NCBI GenBank assembly: GCA_035501495.1
Contig: DATJWB010000227.1
Coordinates: 37,574-101,573, forward strand
From: JAIQFL01 sp035501495
Lineage (GTDB): Bacteria; Acidobacteriota; Terriglobia; Bryobacterales; Bryobacteraceae
Direction of reading: 5' to 3'
DNA length: 64,000 nt
Part shown: positions 18,331 through 27,849 of the stretch, one piece after another
Layout: every line of letters begins with the position of its first letter
How positions within the stretch are numbered: the stretch's first letter is position 1
Position numbers and translations under genes: made by a program
The notes under the pieces: model-generated
The model's database searches: none
Seen by the model: only the letters and a program-made list of their open reading frames with translations
What the model was told of the DNA's origin: nothing

Positions 18331-19479
18331 TTACGGCAGTTTGAGAGATGCGACGATCCCGTCGAGTGTGGCCAGCTCCGGCTGGTACGACGACGAGGGG
18401 GCGGCCGCCAGCTTGCCCGCGATGTGAGCCTTCAAAGCCTGCAACTCGGGGCCGTCGTCGATGTCGCCTGGCCCGGCGATGGCGGCCGGATGGGTGACTG
18501 CGGCGCGCATCAGCAGAAAATAACGGCCATCGCGGCTGATCCCTTCGGCCACGTAGGTGAACGGGTTTCGCGGCACCGCGGGCGGCGTCGAGAACGTGGC
18601 AACCCACCGAAGCGCGCGGAACGATGTGCCGTCCACGCGCTTCTCCACGGCGGCGAAATCGAGTTCGGCTTCGTCGATCCGGTTCATCGGCAGATCGAAG
18701 GGCGCGGCCGGTTTGACCCCGGGCTGCAGCGAGCGCTCGAGCAACGCCAGGCGTTTCTCCCATTCCGAGCCATCATCCCGCCAGAAGGTATTGCGGATGG
18801 CCTCGACCGACATGATGCGGACCTCGATCTTACCGGTCCTCACGATCGCCAGGCTGGCGGGCCAGGGTTCATCCACCGTCAGATCGGCAGGCGGAGGAGT
18901 GAACGGCTGCAGCGAGAGCTTCTCGTGGATTCCCAGCGCTGCCAGGTCGATCCACACCTTCTCCGGCCTGAGCCCGGGATCGAGGCGCGGATCGCGGGGA
19001 TCGAGCAGCGTCATTCGGAGCACGTATGGCTTTCCGGCAGGGAGATCGAGAACGACCCGATAGACACCGGACTGGCGGAGAACGTGCATCCATTGGCCTT
19101 GCGCGTCTTCCGGAAATGGAGGTTCCCGTTCGCCGGGGGCGAACACCCGGAGCTTCGAATCGGAATCGTATTGGCTCATGCTGGCGGGGTCCCACTCGAT
19201 CAGGAGGGTTTGGCCCCGCGACGCCGCAACCGAGAACGCATAGCGTCCATCGGTGGGGGCATGCTCCAGCCGGCGGATCGCGGTGGTTCCGGGAGTCAGT
19301 TGGACCGGAACAGCCTCCTGCCCGGCGGCGAGGCATGCCCAGACGCTTGCCCCGGTGAGCGTCGCAATATCGAATGCCCGAGACAGCGGATTTCGATTTC
19401 TCATGCCCTGAGCGGCTGCTCTCTCCGGAAGGGTTGACGGGCGATCCGGCCGCATATTACCTGCTGAAAGGCGTGTCAT
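18331..19479 (-). CDS. Secreted hypothetical protein
   Basis: The product is about 382 residues from ATG 19479, which follows a GGGAG site. An internal ATG at 19404 (MRNRNPLSRAFDIATLTGAS) gives a more compact signal peptide, so the true start is uncertain. The mature N-terminus (VPVQLTPGTTAIRRLEHAPTDGRYAFSVA, VYRVVLDLPAGKPYVLRMTL) looks like a beta-sandwich of the pre-peptidase C-terminal/inhibitor type. The rest is predicted alpha/beta with the phrase RALRWVATFSTPP and a plausible C-terminal helix. No catalytic motif can be named. It lies 93 bp upstream of the cytochrome c gene on the same strand and may belong to that transcript. Confidence 0.6.
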   Translation of the reverse strand: MTRLSAGNMRPDRPSTLPERAAAQGMRNRNPLSRAFDIATLTGASVWACLAAGQEAVPVQLTPGTTAIRRLEHAPTDGRYAFSVAASRGQTLLIEWDPASMSQYDSDSKLRVFAPGEREPPFPEDAQGQWMHVLRQSGVYRVVLDLPAGKPYVLRMTLLDPRDPRLDPGLRPEKVWIDLAALGIHEKLSLQPFTPPPADLTVDEPWPASLAIVRTGKIEVRIMSVEAIRNTFWRDDGSEWEKRLALLERSLQPGVKPAAPFDLPMNRIDEAELDFAAVEKRVDGTSFRALRWVATFSTPPAVPRNPFTYVAEGISRDGRYFLLMRAAVTHPAAIAGPGDIDDGPELQALKAHIAGKLAAAPSSSYQPELATLDGIVASLKLP

Positions 19480-19543
19480 GAGGATCTCCCAATGCCCATG
19501 AATAGCGTTAACGTGATATGCTGATCCCTCGGGAGGCAAACCG

Positions 19544-20836
19544 ATGACTCGACGCGATTATCTGCAATGGATCGGAGCCGGCGCCGCCGCGGCCGCAACT
19601 ATCGACATCGCCACCGCGGCCGGCGATGAGAGCGACCGCGAACGCCGCATGAAGTGGTGGCATGAGGCCCGCTTCGGCATGTTCATCCACTGGGGTCTCT
19701 ACAGCGTCGTGGGACGGCACGAATGGGTGATGGAGAACGAGGCCATCCCCGTGGCCGAATACGAGCAACTCGCCAAGCGCTTCCATCCCAAACCCAATGC
19801 CGCGCGCGATTGGGCCAGGCTCGCGAAACAGGCCGGGCAGAAGTACATGGTGATGACCACCAAACACCACGAGGGCTTTTGCCACTTCGACTCCAAGCTC
19901 ACCGACTATTGCGCTCCCAAGCAGGGCCCCGGCCGCGACCTGGTGAAGGAATACGTGGAGGCCGCCCGCGCCGAGGGCATGCGCGTGGGCTTCTACTACT
20001 CGCTCATGGACTGGCACCATCCCGATGGCGCGCGCTGCGCCACCGACGAGGCCGCCCGCCAGCGTTTCGTCGCCTACATCCACGGCCAGATCCGCGAACT
20101 GCTCACGAATTACGGCAAGATCGATATCCTCTGGTACGACGTCGCATGGCCGCTCGATGCGAAGGGTTGGGAGTCCGACAAGATGAACGCCATGGTGTTC
20201 CAGCTTCAGCCCGATATCATTGTCAACAACCGCAACAAGCTCGACGGCGACTTCACCACTCCGGAACAGACCATCACGGCCGCCAGCCGGTCCTGGGAAT
20301 CGTGCATGACGATGAACGACAGTTGGGGCTACAACAAGACCGATGACAACTGGAAGACGCCCAAGACGATCGTGCGAAACCTGATCACCTGTTCGCGCGA
20401 CACCGGCAATTACCTCCTGAATATCGGACCCAAGCCCGATGGCTCGATTCCCGAAGAGTCGGTCCGGATCATGACGACGGTCGGCAGGTGGATGGATAAG
20501 AACGGCAAGTCCATTTATCAAACGGAGAAGTGCCAGCCGCGGCGCTCGAATTACGCCAGTTTCACGCGCAACGGCAATACGTTGTACATGCACAACTACT
20601 TCTGGCCGGGCGAGACGGCCACCATCGGCGGCATGATGACGAAGGTGAAGTCGGCGCACCTTTTGGCCACCGGGAAAGAAGTGAAGTTCGAGCAGGACCA
20701 ATTCCGCGTGCGCTTCGTGGGCCTGCCGGAAAAGGCCCCCGACGATCCCGTCACCACGATTGCGATCGAGTGCGACGCAGAGCCGCACCAGGACACCGAC
20801 TACGTGCGGAAAGAGCGCCCGCGCGGCACGGCATAG
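19544..20836 (+). CDS. Alpha-L-fucosidase, glycoside hydrolase family 29, Tat-exported
   Basis: The product is 430 residues. A twin-arginine leader (TRRDYLQWIGAG) precedes a GH29 catalytic barrel: WWHEARFGMFIHWGLYS (38-54), KYMVMTTKHHEGFCHFDS (100-117), GFYYSLMDWHHP and the strand ILWYDVAWP, in which D199 is the likely nucleophile. The acid/base is not identifiable by eye, as is usual for this family. GNYLLNIGPKPDGSIPE is another GH29 hallmark. The C-terminal beta domain starts near 330. It should release alpha-L-fucose from glycans in the periplasm. It diverges from the hypothetical gene ending upstream at 19479. A second, different GH29 is encoded at 37179-38561. Confidence 0.9.
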   Translation: MTRRDYLQWIGAGAAAAATIDIATAAGDESDRERRMKWWHEARFGMFIHWGLYSVVGRHEWVMENEAIPVAEYEQLAKRFHPKPNAARDWARLAKQAGQKYMVMTTKHHEGFCHFDSKLTDYCAPKQGPGRDLVKEYVEAARAEGMRVGFYYSLMDWHHPDGARCATDEAARQRFVAYIHGQIRELLTNYGKIDILWYDVAWPLDAKGWESDKMNAMVFQLQPDIIVNNRNKLDGDFTTPEQTITAASRSWESCMTMNDSWGYNKTDDNWKTPKTIVRNLITCSRDTGNYLLNIGPKPDGSIPEESVRIMTTVGRWMDKNGKSIYQTEKCQPRRSNYASFTRNGNTLYMHNYFWPGETATIGGMMTKVKSAHLLATGKEVKFEQDQFRVRFVGLPEKAPDDPVTTIAIECDAEPHQDTDYVRKERPRGTA

Positions 20837-20891
20837 ATGAAAGCTGGTGCGGAGCCGAGAACGTGAGGTGAGAGTGAGCTGAACGAGCGAT

Positions 20892-22214
20892 CTACTCGCC
20901 GATCACCTTCTTCTTGCGGAACCAATCGATCAGCAGGTCGCGCATCAGACCGACATCGTTGGGAAACTTCAGGCCGGTAGTCCGCAGGTTCTCGGCCGTG
21001 CCCTGGTTTTCCGCGGTATAGTCGCTCACTGCCAGCGTGTATTCGTGGTCGGGATCCACTTTGCGGTCGCCGACCACCACCGGCGGCAGATCGCGCCCCT
21101 TGAAGGTGCCCACCAGGACGATATTGTCGAAGGGCATGATGTTCCAGATGTGGCGCACCAGCAACTGGCCTTGGGGCAAGGTGTCGCGCACTCCGCCCTG
21201 GTTCATCCAGGCGAAGTCGGCGCCGGTCTCGTCGCGGAGAGCCTGCTCGATCAGTTTCTTCAATTCGGGTTTGCTGATCGGCTTGGTGGCCACCGCGAGC
21301 GGTTGGTCCACGCGGGCGGTCACCTCGTCCTCCCAATGCTTCACCGCCGCGGCGAGGTCCGAGGCGGGCTCGATCCGCGTGGAGTCAATGGGGATGCGCT
21401 TCCAGTTCCAGGAAACCGGCGCCTTCTTCTCCGTATCGACCTTCAACTCCAGGCGGCCGAGTTCTTCCCCATAGCTCTTGACCCGCACCATCACACGGCC
21501 GTCTTTGGTCATCGGCTCTTCGATCCCGCGATGGATGTGGCCGGTCACGAGCACCGGAATCTCCGGAGCGGAATTGAGGAAGCGCATCTCCTCCTCCTGG
21601 TTGATGTGGGCCAGCAACACGATCAGATCCGACTGGTCTCGCAGTTCGGCGGCATATTGACGCACGGTTTCGAAGACCGGCAGGGTGTGCCACTCCTCCA
21701 GCAGTTTGGATGTGGTGAGGCTATGCAGCGTGTCGGTCATCGCTCCGATCACCGCTACACGAAGTCCGTTGACCTTGAGGACGACGTAAGGCTTGGGCGC
21801 GAAAAGCCGGCCTTGCGCATTGACGATGTTGGAAGAAACAATCGGATAGTTCGCGGTGCTGATGAACCTGCGCACCTGCATCCAGCCGTAATCGAATTCG
21901 TGGTTACCCAAGGTGGCGGCATCGAAGCCCAGCAGGTTCGCGATTTCGTAGACCGGTTCTCCGTGGAAGATCGTGGAGACGGGGCTGCCCTGCACCAGGT
22001 CGCCGGCGCTCAGCAGGATGCAGTCGCTGCACCCCGCGCGTTCCTTGCGGATCGCCGTTGCCAGGTAGGCGAAACCGCCGTTGTGATTGTCGAGCGGGCT
22101 GATGCGCGCATGCAGATCGTTGACGTGCAGGATGGTGAGCGATCGTACCTCGGCTCCCAGCGAACCAGCGGCCAGCAGCGCCAGAGCCAGCAGCCGACGT
22201 ATCGAAACCGGCAT
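20892..22214 (-). CDS. UshA-like bifunctional metallophosphatase/5'-nucleotidase
   Basis: The product is 440 residues from ATG 22214, which opens a signal peptide (MPVSIRRLLALALLAAGSLGA); an in-frame ATG at 22322 adds 36 residues with no leader character. The N-terminal calcineurin-like domain has the dinuclear metal motifs ILHVNDLHAR (D33, H35), LLSAGDLVQGSP, ATLGNHEFDYG and VLVTGHIHRG. The C-terminal 5'-nucleotidase domain has GADFAWMNQGGVRDTLPQG and the substrate loop PFDNIVLVGTFKG. It probably dephosphorylates nucleotides in the periplasm for salvage. It is transcribed away from the DinB-like gene, whose start lies 43 bp away. Confidence 0.88.
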   Translation of the reverse strand: MPVSIRRLLALALLAAGSLGAEVRSLTILHVNDLHARISPLDNHNGGFAYLATAIRKERAGCSDCILLSAGDLVQGSPVSTIFHGEPVYEIANLLGFDAATLGNHEFDYGWMQVRRFISTANYPIVSSNIVNAQGRLFAPKPYVVLKVNGLRVAVIGAMTDTLHSLTTSKLLEEWHTLPVFETVRQYAAELRDQSDLIVLLAHINQEEEMRFLNSAPEIPVLVTGHIHRGIEEPMTKDGRVMVRVKSYGEELGRLELKVDTEKKAPVSWNWKRIPIDSTRIEPASDLAAAVKHWEDEVTARVDQPLAVATKPISKPELKKLIEQALRDETGADFAWMNQGGVRDTLPQGQLLVRHIWNIMPFDNIVLVGTFKGRDLPPVVVGDRKVDPDHEYTLAVSDYTAENQGTAENLRTTGLKFPNDVGLMRDLLIDWFRKKKVIGE

Positions 22215-22256
22215 AGTTCTCAATTGTAACTTGCGGCGACATGTTACAAGTGAGGA

Positions 22257-22853
22257 ATGCGAGCCGTTTTCCAGTGGACGATTCTTCTGGCCGCGCCGGT
22301 TCTGGCCGCCGCGCAGGGCCAAACCATGTCACCGGCAATCTCTCCTGTGCGGCAGGATCTGCTCAACGTGTTCTCGTCAACCGCATCGCGATGTGTGACG
22401 CTGGCGAAGGCCATCCCTCAGGACAAGCTGCCGTGGCGTCCCATGGAAGGGGTCCGCTCGTTCAACGAGGTGTTCGTGCACATGGCGGGTAGCACGCTGC
22501 TGTTCGGCTCCTACCTGGGGCTCAGGATTCCGCAAGGACCGGCACACGATCTCGCCACCGTCTACATGAAGCGAGGCTTCGAGATGCCGGAGATCTTCGC
22601 GTCCGAAGCGGCCATCAAGGACAAGGCCAAAATCGTGGAGGTCATGCAGCAGGCTTTTGACCAGGCCCGCGAATTGATCCGCAATATGCCGGACTCCGAC
22701 CTCGATAAAACAGTCGACTTCTTTGGACGCCCCACCAGCGAGCGCGCCCTCCTGGTCATCTTGAGCGAGCACCTGGGCGAGCATCTCGGCCAGGCCATCG
22801 CCTACTCGCGCGTAAACCACATTGTGCCGCCCTGGTCGGAGCCGAAGAAGTAG
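22257..22853 (+). CDS. DinB-family protein with a signal peptide
   Basis: The product is 198 residues. The N-terminus (MRAVFQWTILLAAPVLAAAQG) is a signal peptide, unusual for a DinB/YfiT-type four-helix bundle but common among acidobacterial copies. The metal-binding His positions of the family are visible in NEVFVHMAGS and in SEHLGEHLGQAIAYSR near the C-terminus. Members can act as metal-dependent thiol transferases or hydrolases; the substrate here is unknown. The start lies 43 bp from the divergent nucleotidase gene. Confidence 0.8.
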   Translation: MRAVFQWTILLAAPVLAAAQGQTMSPAISPVRQDLLNVFSSTASRCVTLAKAIPQDKLPWRPMEGVRSFNEVFVHMAGSTLLFGSYLGLRIPQGPAHDLATVYMKRGFEMPEIFASEAAIKDKAKIVEVMQQAFDQARELIRNMPDSDLDKTVDFFGRPTSERALLVILSEHLGEHLGQAIAYSRVNHIVPPWSEPKK

Positions 22854-22955
22854 GCTCCGCGTTTCCCAAACGGGCATAATCAGAGATTAAAATCAGAAAT
22901 AGGTCCAACGAGGCGGCGGCGCCGTCCGTCTGCTCAGCAAAGGAGGCATGACGGT

Positions 22956-25331
22956 ATGCTGGATCTCCGTGTTGCCTTTCGCATCCTGGCGAAGAATCCG
23001 GGAGCCACGGCGCTCTCCATCCTCTCGATCACTCTCGGCATCGGCCTGACCGCCGGCATGTTCAGCGTAGTGGACGCCATGTTCCTGCGCCCCCTGCCCA
23101 TCTCCCGCCCGGGCGAGATCTACGAGGTAGCATCCCGCGCGGACGACGGCCAGGATCTTTCGTATTACGGCTGGCCGGATTACCTGGACATGGCCGCATC
23201 CGGCGAAGGGCTGGTGACCCTGGTGGCTTACCAGCGGCGAAGCTCACAGTTGGCCGGCCCGGACGGAGACCTGTCCGTCCTCACGCACCCGGTCACTTCG
23301 AATTATTTCCAGGTACTGGGAGTGAAGGCCGAGCTTGGCCGGGCATCCGTCGATGCGGTCGAAGGGCGCCCGCAGGTGGTGGTAGGACATCAATTGTGGG
23401 AGAGGCGCTTCGGGGGCGATCCGCACCTGGTGGGCAAGACCATTTTGCTGAACGGGAAGGCGTTCCTGGTGGCGGGAATTGTGCCGCGCGAATTCACGGG
23501 ACTCAACCGCGGCGTGACCACCGACATCTGGATGAGCGCGGATGCCTGGTTTACGGTATTCGGCGCCCGACGAGACCAGCAGTCCCGGCGCGGGCAGTTC
23601 CAGATGTTCGCCCGGCTCCGCCCCGGGGTCAGTGCGGAGCGCGCCGGCGCCGTGCTGGATGCCGCCATCCGCGGGGACGGCAAGCATAAGCCCGCGCCGC
23701 CCGGAAAGCCGGGCACCAATCTTCTGGCGGTCTACGCACTGAGCTGGACCGACAACCTCGAGTATGGCGGCGGCCTGTTGCTGATCCTGGGAGCCATCCT
23801 CTTCGTGGCCTGCGCCAATGTCGCGCAGTTGCGGCTGGGGCAAGCCGAGGCACGCAAACGGGAGATGGGCGTGCGCATGGCGATGGGAGCAGGCGCGTGG
23901 CGCGTGACGAGCCAGTTGCTTCTGGAGACCGGACTGATCAGCGGAGTGGGCGCCGGGCTGGGTGTGGTGCTGGCGCAGGTTTTGATGAAGAAGGCCGCCG
24001 AGTTCGTCTCCGCCGGGCAGGTCTATATCGACTACAACATCCGGCTGGATGCGCGGGTGCTGGTTTACACGATCCTGGCCGTGATGGTCTCGATGGTTCT
24101 GACTGGGGTGGCGCCCGTCCGGCATGCGCTGCGTCTCGACGTCTCCGAGTCGCTGAAGTCCGGTCAGGGAACCACCGGCGAGCGCGGCGGATGGCAGCGC
24201 AGGATCCTGATCGTGGGGCAGGTGGCTGTCAGCGTGGCCCTGTTCGGATGCGCGGTCCTGTTTACCACGAGTCTGCGCAACGCCGCGGCCGTGCGTCCCG
24301 GGATGGACCCCACCAAGAAGATGCTGGTGTTGACCGTCGGGGCGGGCCCGGGGAAAACTGCTTCCACCTGGTGCGAGCCCGCGTGCACCCGTCTGGCCGC
24401 CCTCCCGGGAGTTCGCGGTGCGACCTATGCGAGGAGGCTGCCCCTATCCGGCTCCGGCGGCGGCTTCACGGTGCGGGCCGAGGTCTCGGGCATGCCTCCG
24501 CTGGATGTCTACGAAAACAACGTGGGCAGCGCCTACTTCGCGCTCATGGGCACACGCCTCGTGGCGGGGAGGGGAATCGATGCCGGCGACCGGGAAGACA
24601 GCCAGCCGGTGGTAGTGGTCTCCGAGGCATTTGCGAATCGGCTGCTGCCCGGCCGCAGTCCGCTCGGAGAATGGTTCAAGGTAGATGGGGTGTTGCGGCA
24701 GGTGGTGGGAGTCGCCGCCGACGGGCCGTCCAACAGCCTGCATGAATCTCCTCAGCCTTTCCTGTTCCTGCCGTACACGCAGGTACCATTGGGCGACCTC
24801 ACCATTATGGTGGAAACCGCCGGAGAGCCGGCAGCGATGGAACGGGCAGTGCGGCAGGAGTTGTTGCAATTCGATTCCCGTGTCACGATCTACTCGGCCG
24901 GCACCCTCCGCCGCCGCATGGAGATCGCGCTTTCCTGGGACCGGATGATGGCGTCCATCGCGTCCGGGCTGGGCCTTTTTGGGATCCTGCTCACAGCCGC
25001 GGGACTGTTCGGTGTGCTGCAGTACATGGTGAGCCGCCGAACCCGGGAACTGGGTTTGCGAATGGCCATCGGAGCGGGTGCTGCTGACATCCAGCGGCTG
25101 ATACTCGGGCAGTGCCTGAAAATGGCAGCCTGGGGAGTACCGGTCGGCCTCGCCCTGTTAGGGGCGGCGGTTTACTGGGTGCGGTCCGCCGTGCTGGGCG
25201 TCTCCCCGCTCGACTGGAGGATCTACTGCCTGAGTGCCGCGGCCGTAACGCTCGTGACCCTGGCTTCGGGATGGCTCCCCGCGCGGCGTGCCAGCCGGCT
25301 CGATCCGATGGAGGCCCTGCGGCCGGAGTGA
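22956..25331 (+). CDS. Acidobacterial duplicated orphan permease (MacB/FtsX type)
   Basis: The product is 791 residues. It has two FtsX-type permease halves: helix 1 near 18-40, a long MacB-like periplasmic domain (PGEIYEVASRADDG, SNYFQVLGVKAELGR, VVGHQLWERRFGGDP), three helices near 270-390, then a second periplasmic domain and three helices near 670-780 ending in ARRASRLDPMEALRPE. No ATPase gene is adjacent, which is normal for these orphan permeases, found in many paralogues in Acidobacteria. They may export antibiotics or lipoproteins or act mechanically like MacB. It has its own AGGAGG-like site (AAAGGAGG before GCATGACGGTATG). The 298-bp gap downstream holds no gene but ends in the operator described at 25572. 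Confidence 0.88.
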   Translation: MLDLRVAFRILAKNPGATALSILSITLGIGLTAGMFSVVDAMFLRPLPISRPGEIYEVASRADDGQDLSYYGWPDYLDMAASGEGLVTLVAYQRRSSQLAGPDGDLSVLTHPVTSNYFQVLGVKAELGRASVDAVEGRPQVVVGHQLWERRFGGDPHLVGKTILLNGKAFLVAGIVPREFTGLNRGVTTDIWMSADAWFTVFGARRDQQSRRGQFQMFARLRPGVSAERAGAVLDAAIRGDGKHKPAPPGKPGTNLLAVYALSWTDNLEYGGGLLLILGAILFVACANVAQLRLGQAEARKREMGVRMAMGAGAWRVTSQLLLETGLISGVGAGLGVVLAQVLMKKAAEFVSAGQVYIDYNIRLDARVLVYTILAVMVSMVLTGVAPVRHALRLDVSESLKSGQGTTGERGGWQRRILIVGQVAVSVALFGCAVLFTTSLRNAAAVRPGMDPTKKMLVLTVGAGPGKTASTWCEPACTRLAALPGVRGATYARRLPLSGSGGGFTVRAEVSGMPPLDVYENNVGSAYFALMGTRLVAGRGIDAGDREDSQPVVVVSEAFANRLLPGRSPLGEWFKVDGVLRQVVGVAADGPSNSLHESPQPFLFLPYTQVPLGDLTIMVETAGEPAAMERAVRQELLQFDSRVTIYSAGTLRRRMEIALSWDRMMASIASGLGLFGILLTAAGLFGVLQYMVSRRTRELGLRMAIGAGAADIQRLILGQCLKMAAWGVPVGLALLGAAVYWVRSAVLGVSPLDWRIYCLSAAAVTLVTLASGWLPARRASRLDPMEALRPE

Positions 25332-25571
25332 ACAGTCGCAGGGGAAAAGGATGAGCGGTGCCCCCTCGGGTGATCGGGTTGGGCTTGACGGGGCTGACTA
25401 GCCCACAAAGTTGGCACCGCTCCGGGTTAGCGTTTGAAATTAGTATAGGGCGTAGGGCAGGGACATCCAATCCCCTGATTCGAGTAGATTAGCCTTCTTT
25501 TCTCATTAGAACTGATGGTCATCCACCTTTCGGTTCCTCACTCCCGAATCGTGGACTTCAGGCATGGCCGC

Positions 25572-25585
25572 GTGACTTCCGTCAC
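25572..25585 (+). promoter_or_regulatory. CRP/FNR-like operator upstream of the nitrate-reductase-like operon
   Basis: The sequence GTGACTTCCGTCAC has GTGA-N6-TCAC symmetry, the core geometry of CRP/FNR-superfamily sites. It lies 45 bp before ATG 25630. A TAAACT hexamer at 25608-25613 would be a possible -10, which would place the palindrome centre near -41.5, the class-II activator position. A TAAAAT at 25591-25596 is an alternative. Which family member binds is unknown. Confidence 0.5.
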
Positions 25586-25629
25586 CGCGATAAAATCAGG
25601 CAAAAGATAAACTGCGGTTTCGGAGGGAA

Positions 25630-27849
25630 ATGGTGAACCAACGCCATGTGGTACTCGGAACGATTTCCTTCACCGCGTGCTTTGCGGCCTGGGGTTTGAT
25701 TGGAGCCTTTGCCCCGCGATTCCGCGAGGCATTTCATCTGTCCCAATCCGAAACGGCATTGTTGGTGGCCGTTCCGGTGCTCCTCGGATCGCTGGCGCGC
25801 ATTCCGATGGGCATCCTCACCGATCGCCTGGGCGGCCGGGCGATCTTCTCGATCCTCATGGCCGCAGTGGCCATCCCCGTTTGGGTCATTCCGCAGCAGG
25901 CTTCATACGCCGCGCTGCTGGTCACAGCCTTCCTGCTGGGGCTCGCCGGGTCATCGTTTGCGATTGGCGTCGGATACGTTTCCGGGTGGACGCCGCCGCG
26001 ACAGCAAGGCAGCGCCTTGGGAGTCTACGGACTGGGCAACATCGGCCAGTCGGCAGCGGTGTTCCTGGGGCCGGTGATCGCCGCGCGCGCCGGTATGCCA
26101 GCGGTGTTCCGGGGTGTTGCCGGTATGCTGCTCGTCTGGGCAGCGGTGTTTGCGGTGTTGGCACGGAATGCGCCCGCACCGGCGGGCGCACAACCGAAAG
26201 GCCTGGGCGCAATCCTGGAGGTGTTGACGCGAGAGAAGCTTTCGTGGCTGTTGGCGGCATTTTACTTTCTGACCTTCGGCGGATTTGTGGCGTTCTCAAT
26301 CTATTTGCCCACTTTGTTGAGAGACGAATTCCACCTGCCGCCGGCGGATGCAGGGTTTCGTACCGCGGGTTTCGTCGTGCTGGCGACCCTCTTGCGGCCC
26401 CTGGGCGGCTGGCTCTCCGATCGGATCGGCGGCGCACGCGTGTTGTCGGCCGTCTTCCTGGGCGTCGCTCCCTTCGCGCTGCTGATGGGATGGTCGTCCA
26501 TGATTCCGTTCACCGTGGGTGCTCTTGGCTGCGCCGCTCTGCTGGGTCTCGGGAACGGCGCCGTCTTCAAACTGGTGCCCCAGTATTTTCCGAATCAAAC
26601 CGGTACGGTTACCGGCCTGGTGGGAGCCATGGGCGGACTCGGGGGCTTCTTCCCGCCGCTCCTGCTGGCGTTCTTCCGCAGCCACACCGGCACGATCTGG
26701 CCGGGCTTTGGCATGCTCTCAGGAACTGCTCTGGTGCTTTGGTGGGCCAATCACAACGTCTTCATCCAACGTCAGCAGGCTGTCGATATCGCGCTGCCCG
26801 GCGAAATGCGCCGCACCGCCGACCGGCTTCGGGCCGGCTCCTGGGCGACGCTGTGGACCTCGTTGCTCGTAGCCGCGATTGTAGTTGGCTCCCGCAATCT
26901 GCAAAACTTCGATCCGGCACTGGTAATCTACACCTTCGCGGTGGTCTTCGCGGCCTGGGGAGTGGTCTACCACTACAACGTCTGGCTCGAAAAACCACCC
27001 ACCCGCATCTATTGGGATCGCGGTTGGCAGCTCTTTCGTAAGCGGGGCATCCTCCGCAGCGCGGGCCGGGTGATGGCCCTCGCGGGAACGCACCTCGCTG
27101 CTCAGCGGTTTATCGCCCACCGCTCGCGGCTGCGATGGTGGATGCACCAATGTCTTTTCTGGGGCTGCCTGCTGGCAGTGGCCATCACGTTTCCGCTGGT
27201 CTTCGGCTGGATTCATTTCCGCACCCTCTCGGGAGACCAGCTAACCTACGTCACCTACCTGTTTGGCTTCCCGATGGGATCGTTTCGACTGCATACTTTC
27301 ACGGCTGCCCTGCTCTTCCACGGCCTCGACATTTCGGCGGCCCTGGTTCTGGCCGGGATCGGGCTCTCTCTCTGGCGCCGCATGACGGACGAGGGCGCCC
27401 GCGCGCTGCAGCAGTTCGGGATGGACTTCCTGCCGATCATTATGCTGTTCGCGATCTCCGTCACCGGCGTGGCGTTGACCGTGTCGCAAGAGTGGCTTCG
27501 GGGCTCGGCCTACAGCTTCCTCGCGATCCTCCATGCCATTACCGTGATCGCTGCGCTGCTCTTCCTGCCATTCGGAAAGTTCTTCCACATCTTTCAGCGT
27601 CCCGCGCAACTCGGCGTCAAGCTTTACCAGGACGCGGGTGAGTCCGGTCCCGGCGCCCTGTGCGCGCGGTGTGGAGAACGGTTCGCCTCCAGGATGCACA
27701 TCGACGACCTCCGCGCCGTGCTTCCCCGCGTGGGATTCGACTACGCCACCCCGGGACCAGCCGGCCACTGGCAAGCGCTGTGCCCATCCTGCAAGAGGAA
27801 GTCGCTCGCCACGGCTCAATTGCGCATCAAGGAGACTGCCCGTGGCTAA
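25630..27849 (+). CDS. Fusion of NarK-type nitrate/nitrite transporter and NarI-like cytochrome b domain with zinc-ribbon-like tail
   Basis: The product is 739 residues; GGAGGG lies just before ATG. Residues 1-390 are a 12-helix MFS transporter with both nitrate-porter signatures: GVGYVSGWTPPRQQGSALGV, then GLGNGAVFKLVPQYFP followed by GTVTGLVGAMGGLGGF. Residues about 405-660 form a second membrane module with His-bearing helices (HTFTAALLFHGLDISAAL, FLAILHAITVIAALLFLPFG, then KFFHIFQRP), resembling the NarI/HdrE cytochrome b that gives electrons to the outside or inside of the membrane. The last 70 residues have CARCGERF and CPSCKRK, a possible zinc ribbon or metal site. The gene overlaps the molybdenum subunit gene by 8 bp. 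It probably imports nitrate and passes quinol electrons to the reductase. The fusion is the interesting part; the division of labour is inference. Confidence 0.85.
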   Translation: MVNQRHVVLGTISFTACFAAWGLIGAFAPRFREAFHLSQSETALLVAVPVLLGSLARIPMGILTDRLGGRAIFSILMAAVAIPVWVIPQQASYAALLVTAFLLGLAGSSFAIGVGYVSGWTPPRQQGSALGVYGLGNIGQSAAVFLGPVIAARAGMPAVFRGVAGMLLVWAAVFAVLARNAPAPAGAQPKGLGAILEVLTREKLSWLLAAFYFLTFGGFVAFSIYLPTLLRDEFHLPPADAGFRTAGFVVLATLLRPLGGWLSDRIGGARVLSAVFLGVAPFALLMGWSSMIPFTVGALGCAALLGLGNGAVFKLVPQYFPNQTGTVTGLVGAMGGLGGFFPPLLLAFFRSHTGTIWPGFGMLSGTALVLWWANHNVFIQRQQAVDIALPGEMRRTADRLRAGSWATLWTSLLVAAIVVGSRNLQNFDPALVIYTFAVVFAAWGVVYHYNVWLEKPPTRIYWDRGWQLFRKRGILRSAGRVMALAGTHLAAQRFIAHRSRLRWWMHQCLFWGCLLAVAITFPLVFGWIHFRTLSGDQLTYVTYLFGFPMGSFRLHTFTAALLFHGLDISAALVLAGIGLSLWRRMTDEGARALQQFGMDFLPIIMLFAISVTGVALTVSQEWLRGSAYSFLAILHAITVIAALLFLPFGKFFHIFQRPAQLGVKLYQDAGESGPGALCARCGERFASRMHIDDLRAVLPRVGFDYATPGPAGHWQALCPSCKRKSLATAQLRIKETARG

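Noticed and set aside
25332..25571. Possible tRNA or small RNA in the gap before the reductase operon
   Set aside because: No cloverleaf or conserved RNA motif could be drawn. Only a weak GGGCT/AGCCC stem near 25381-25404 without a U-tract is present.
27638..27841. N-terminal extension of the molybdopterin gene starting at ATG 27638
   Set aside because: It would overlap the fusion gene by more than 200 bp with no homologous sequence. GTG 27842 matches the family start.
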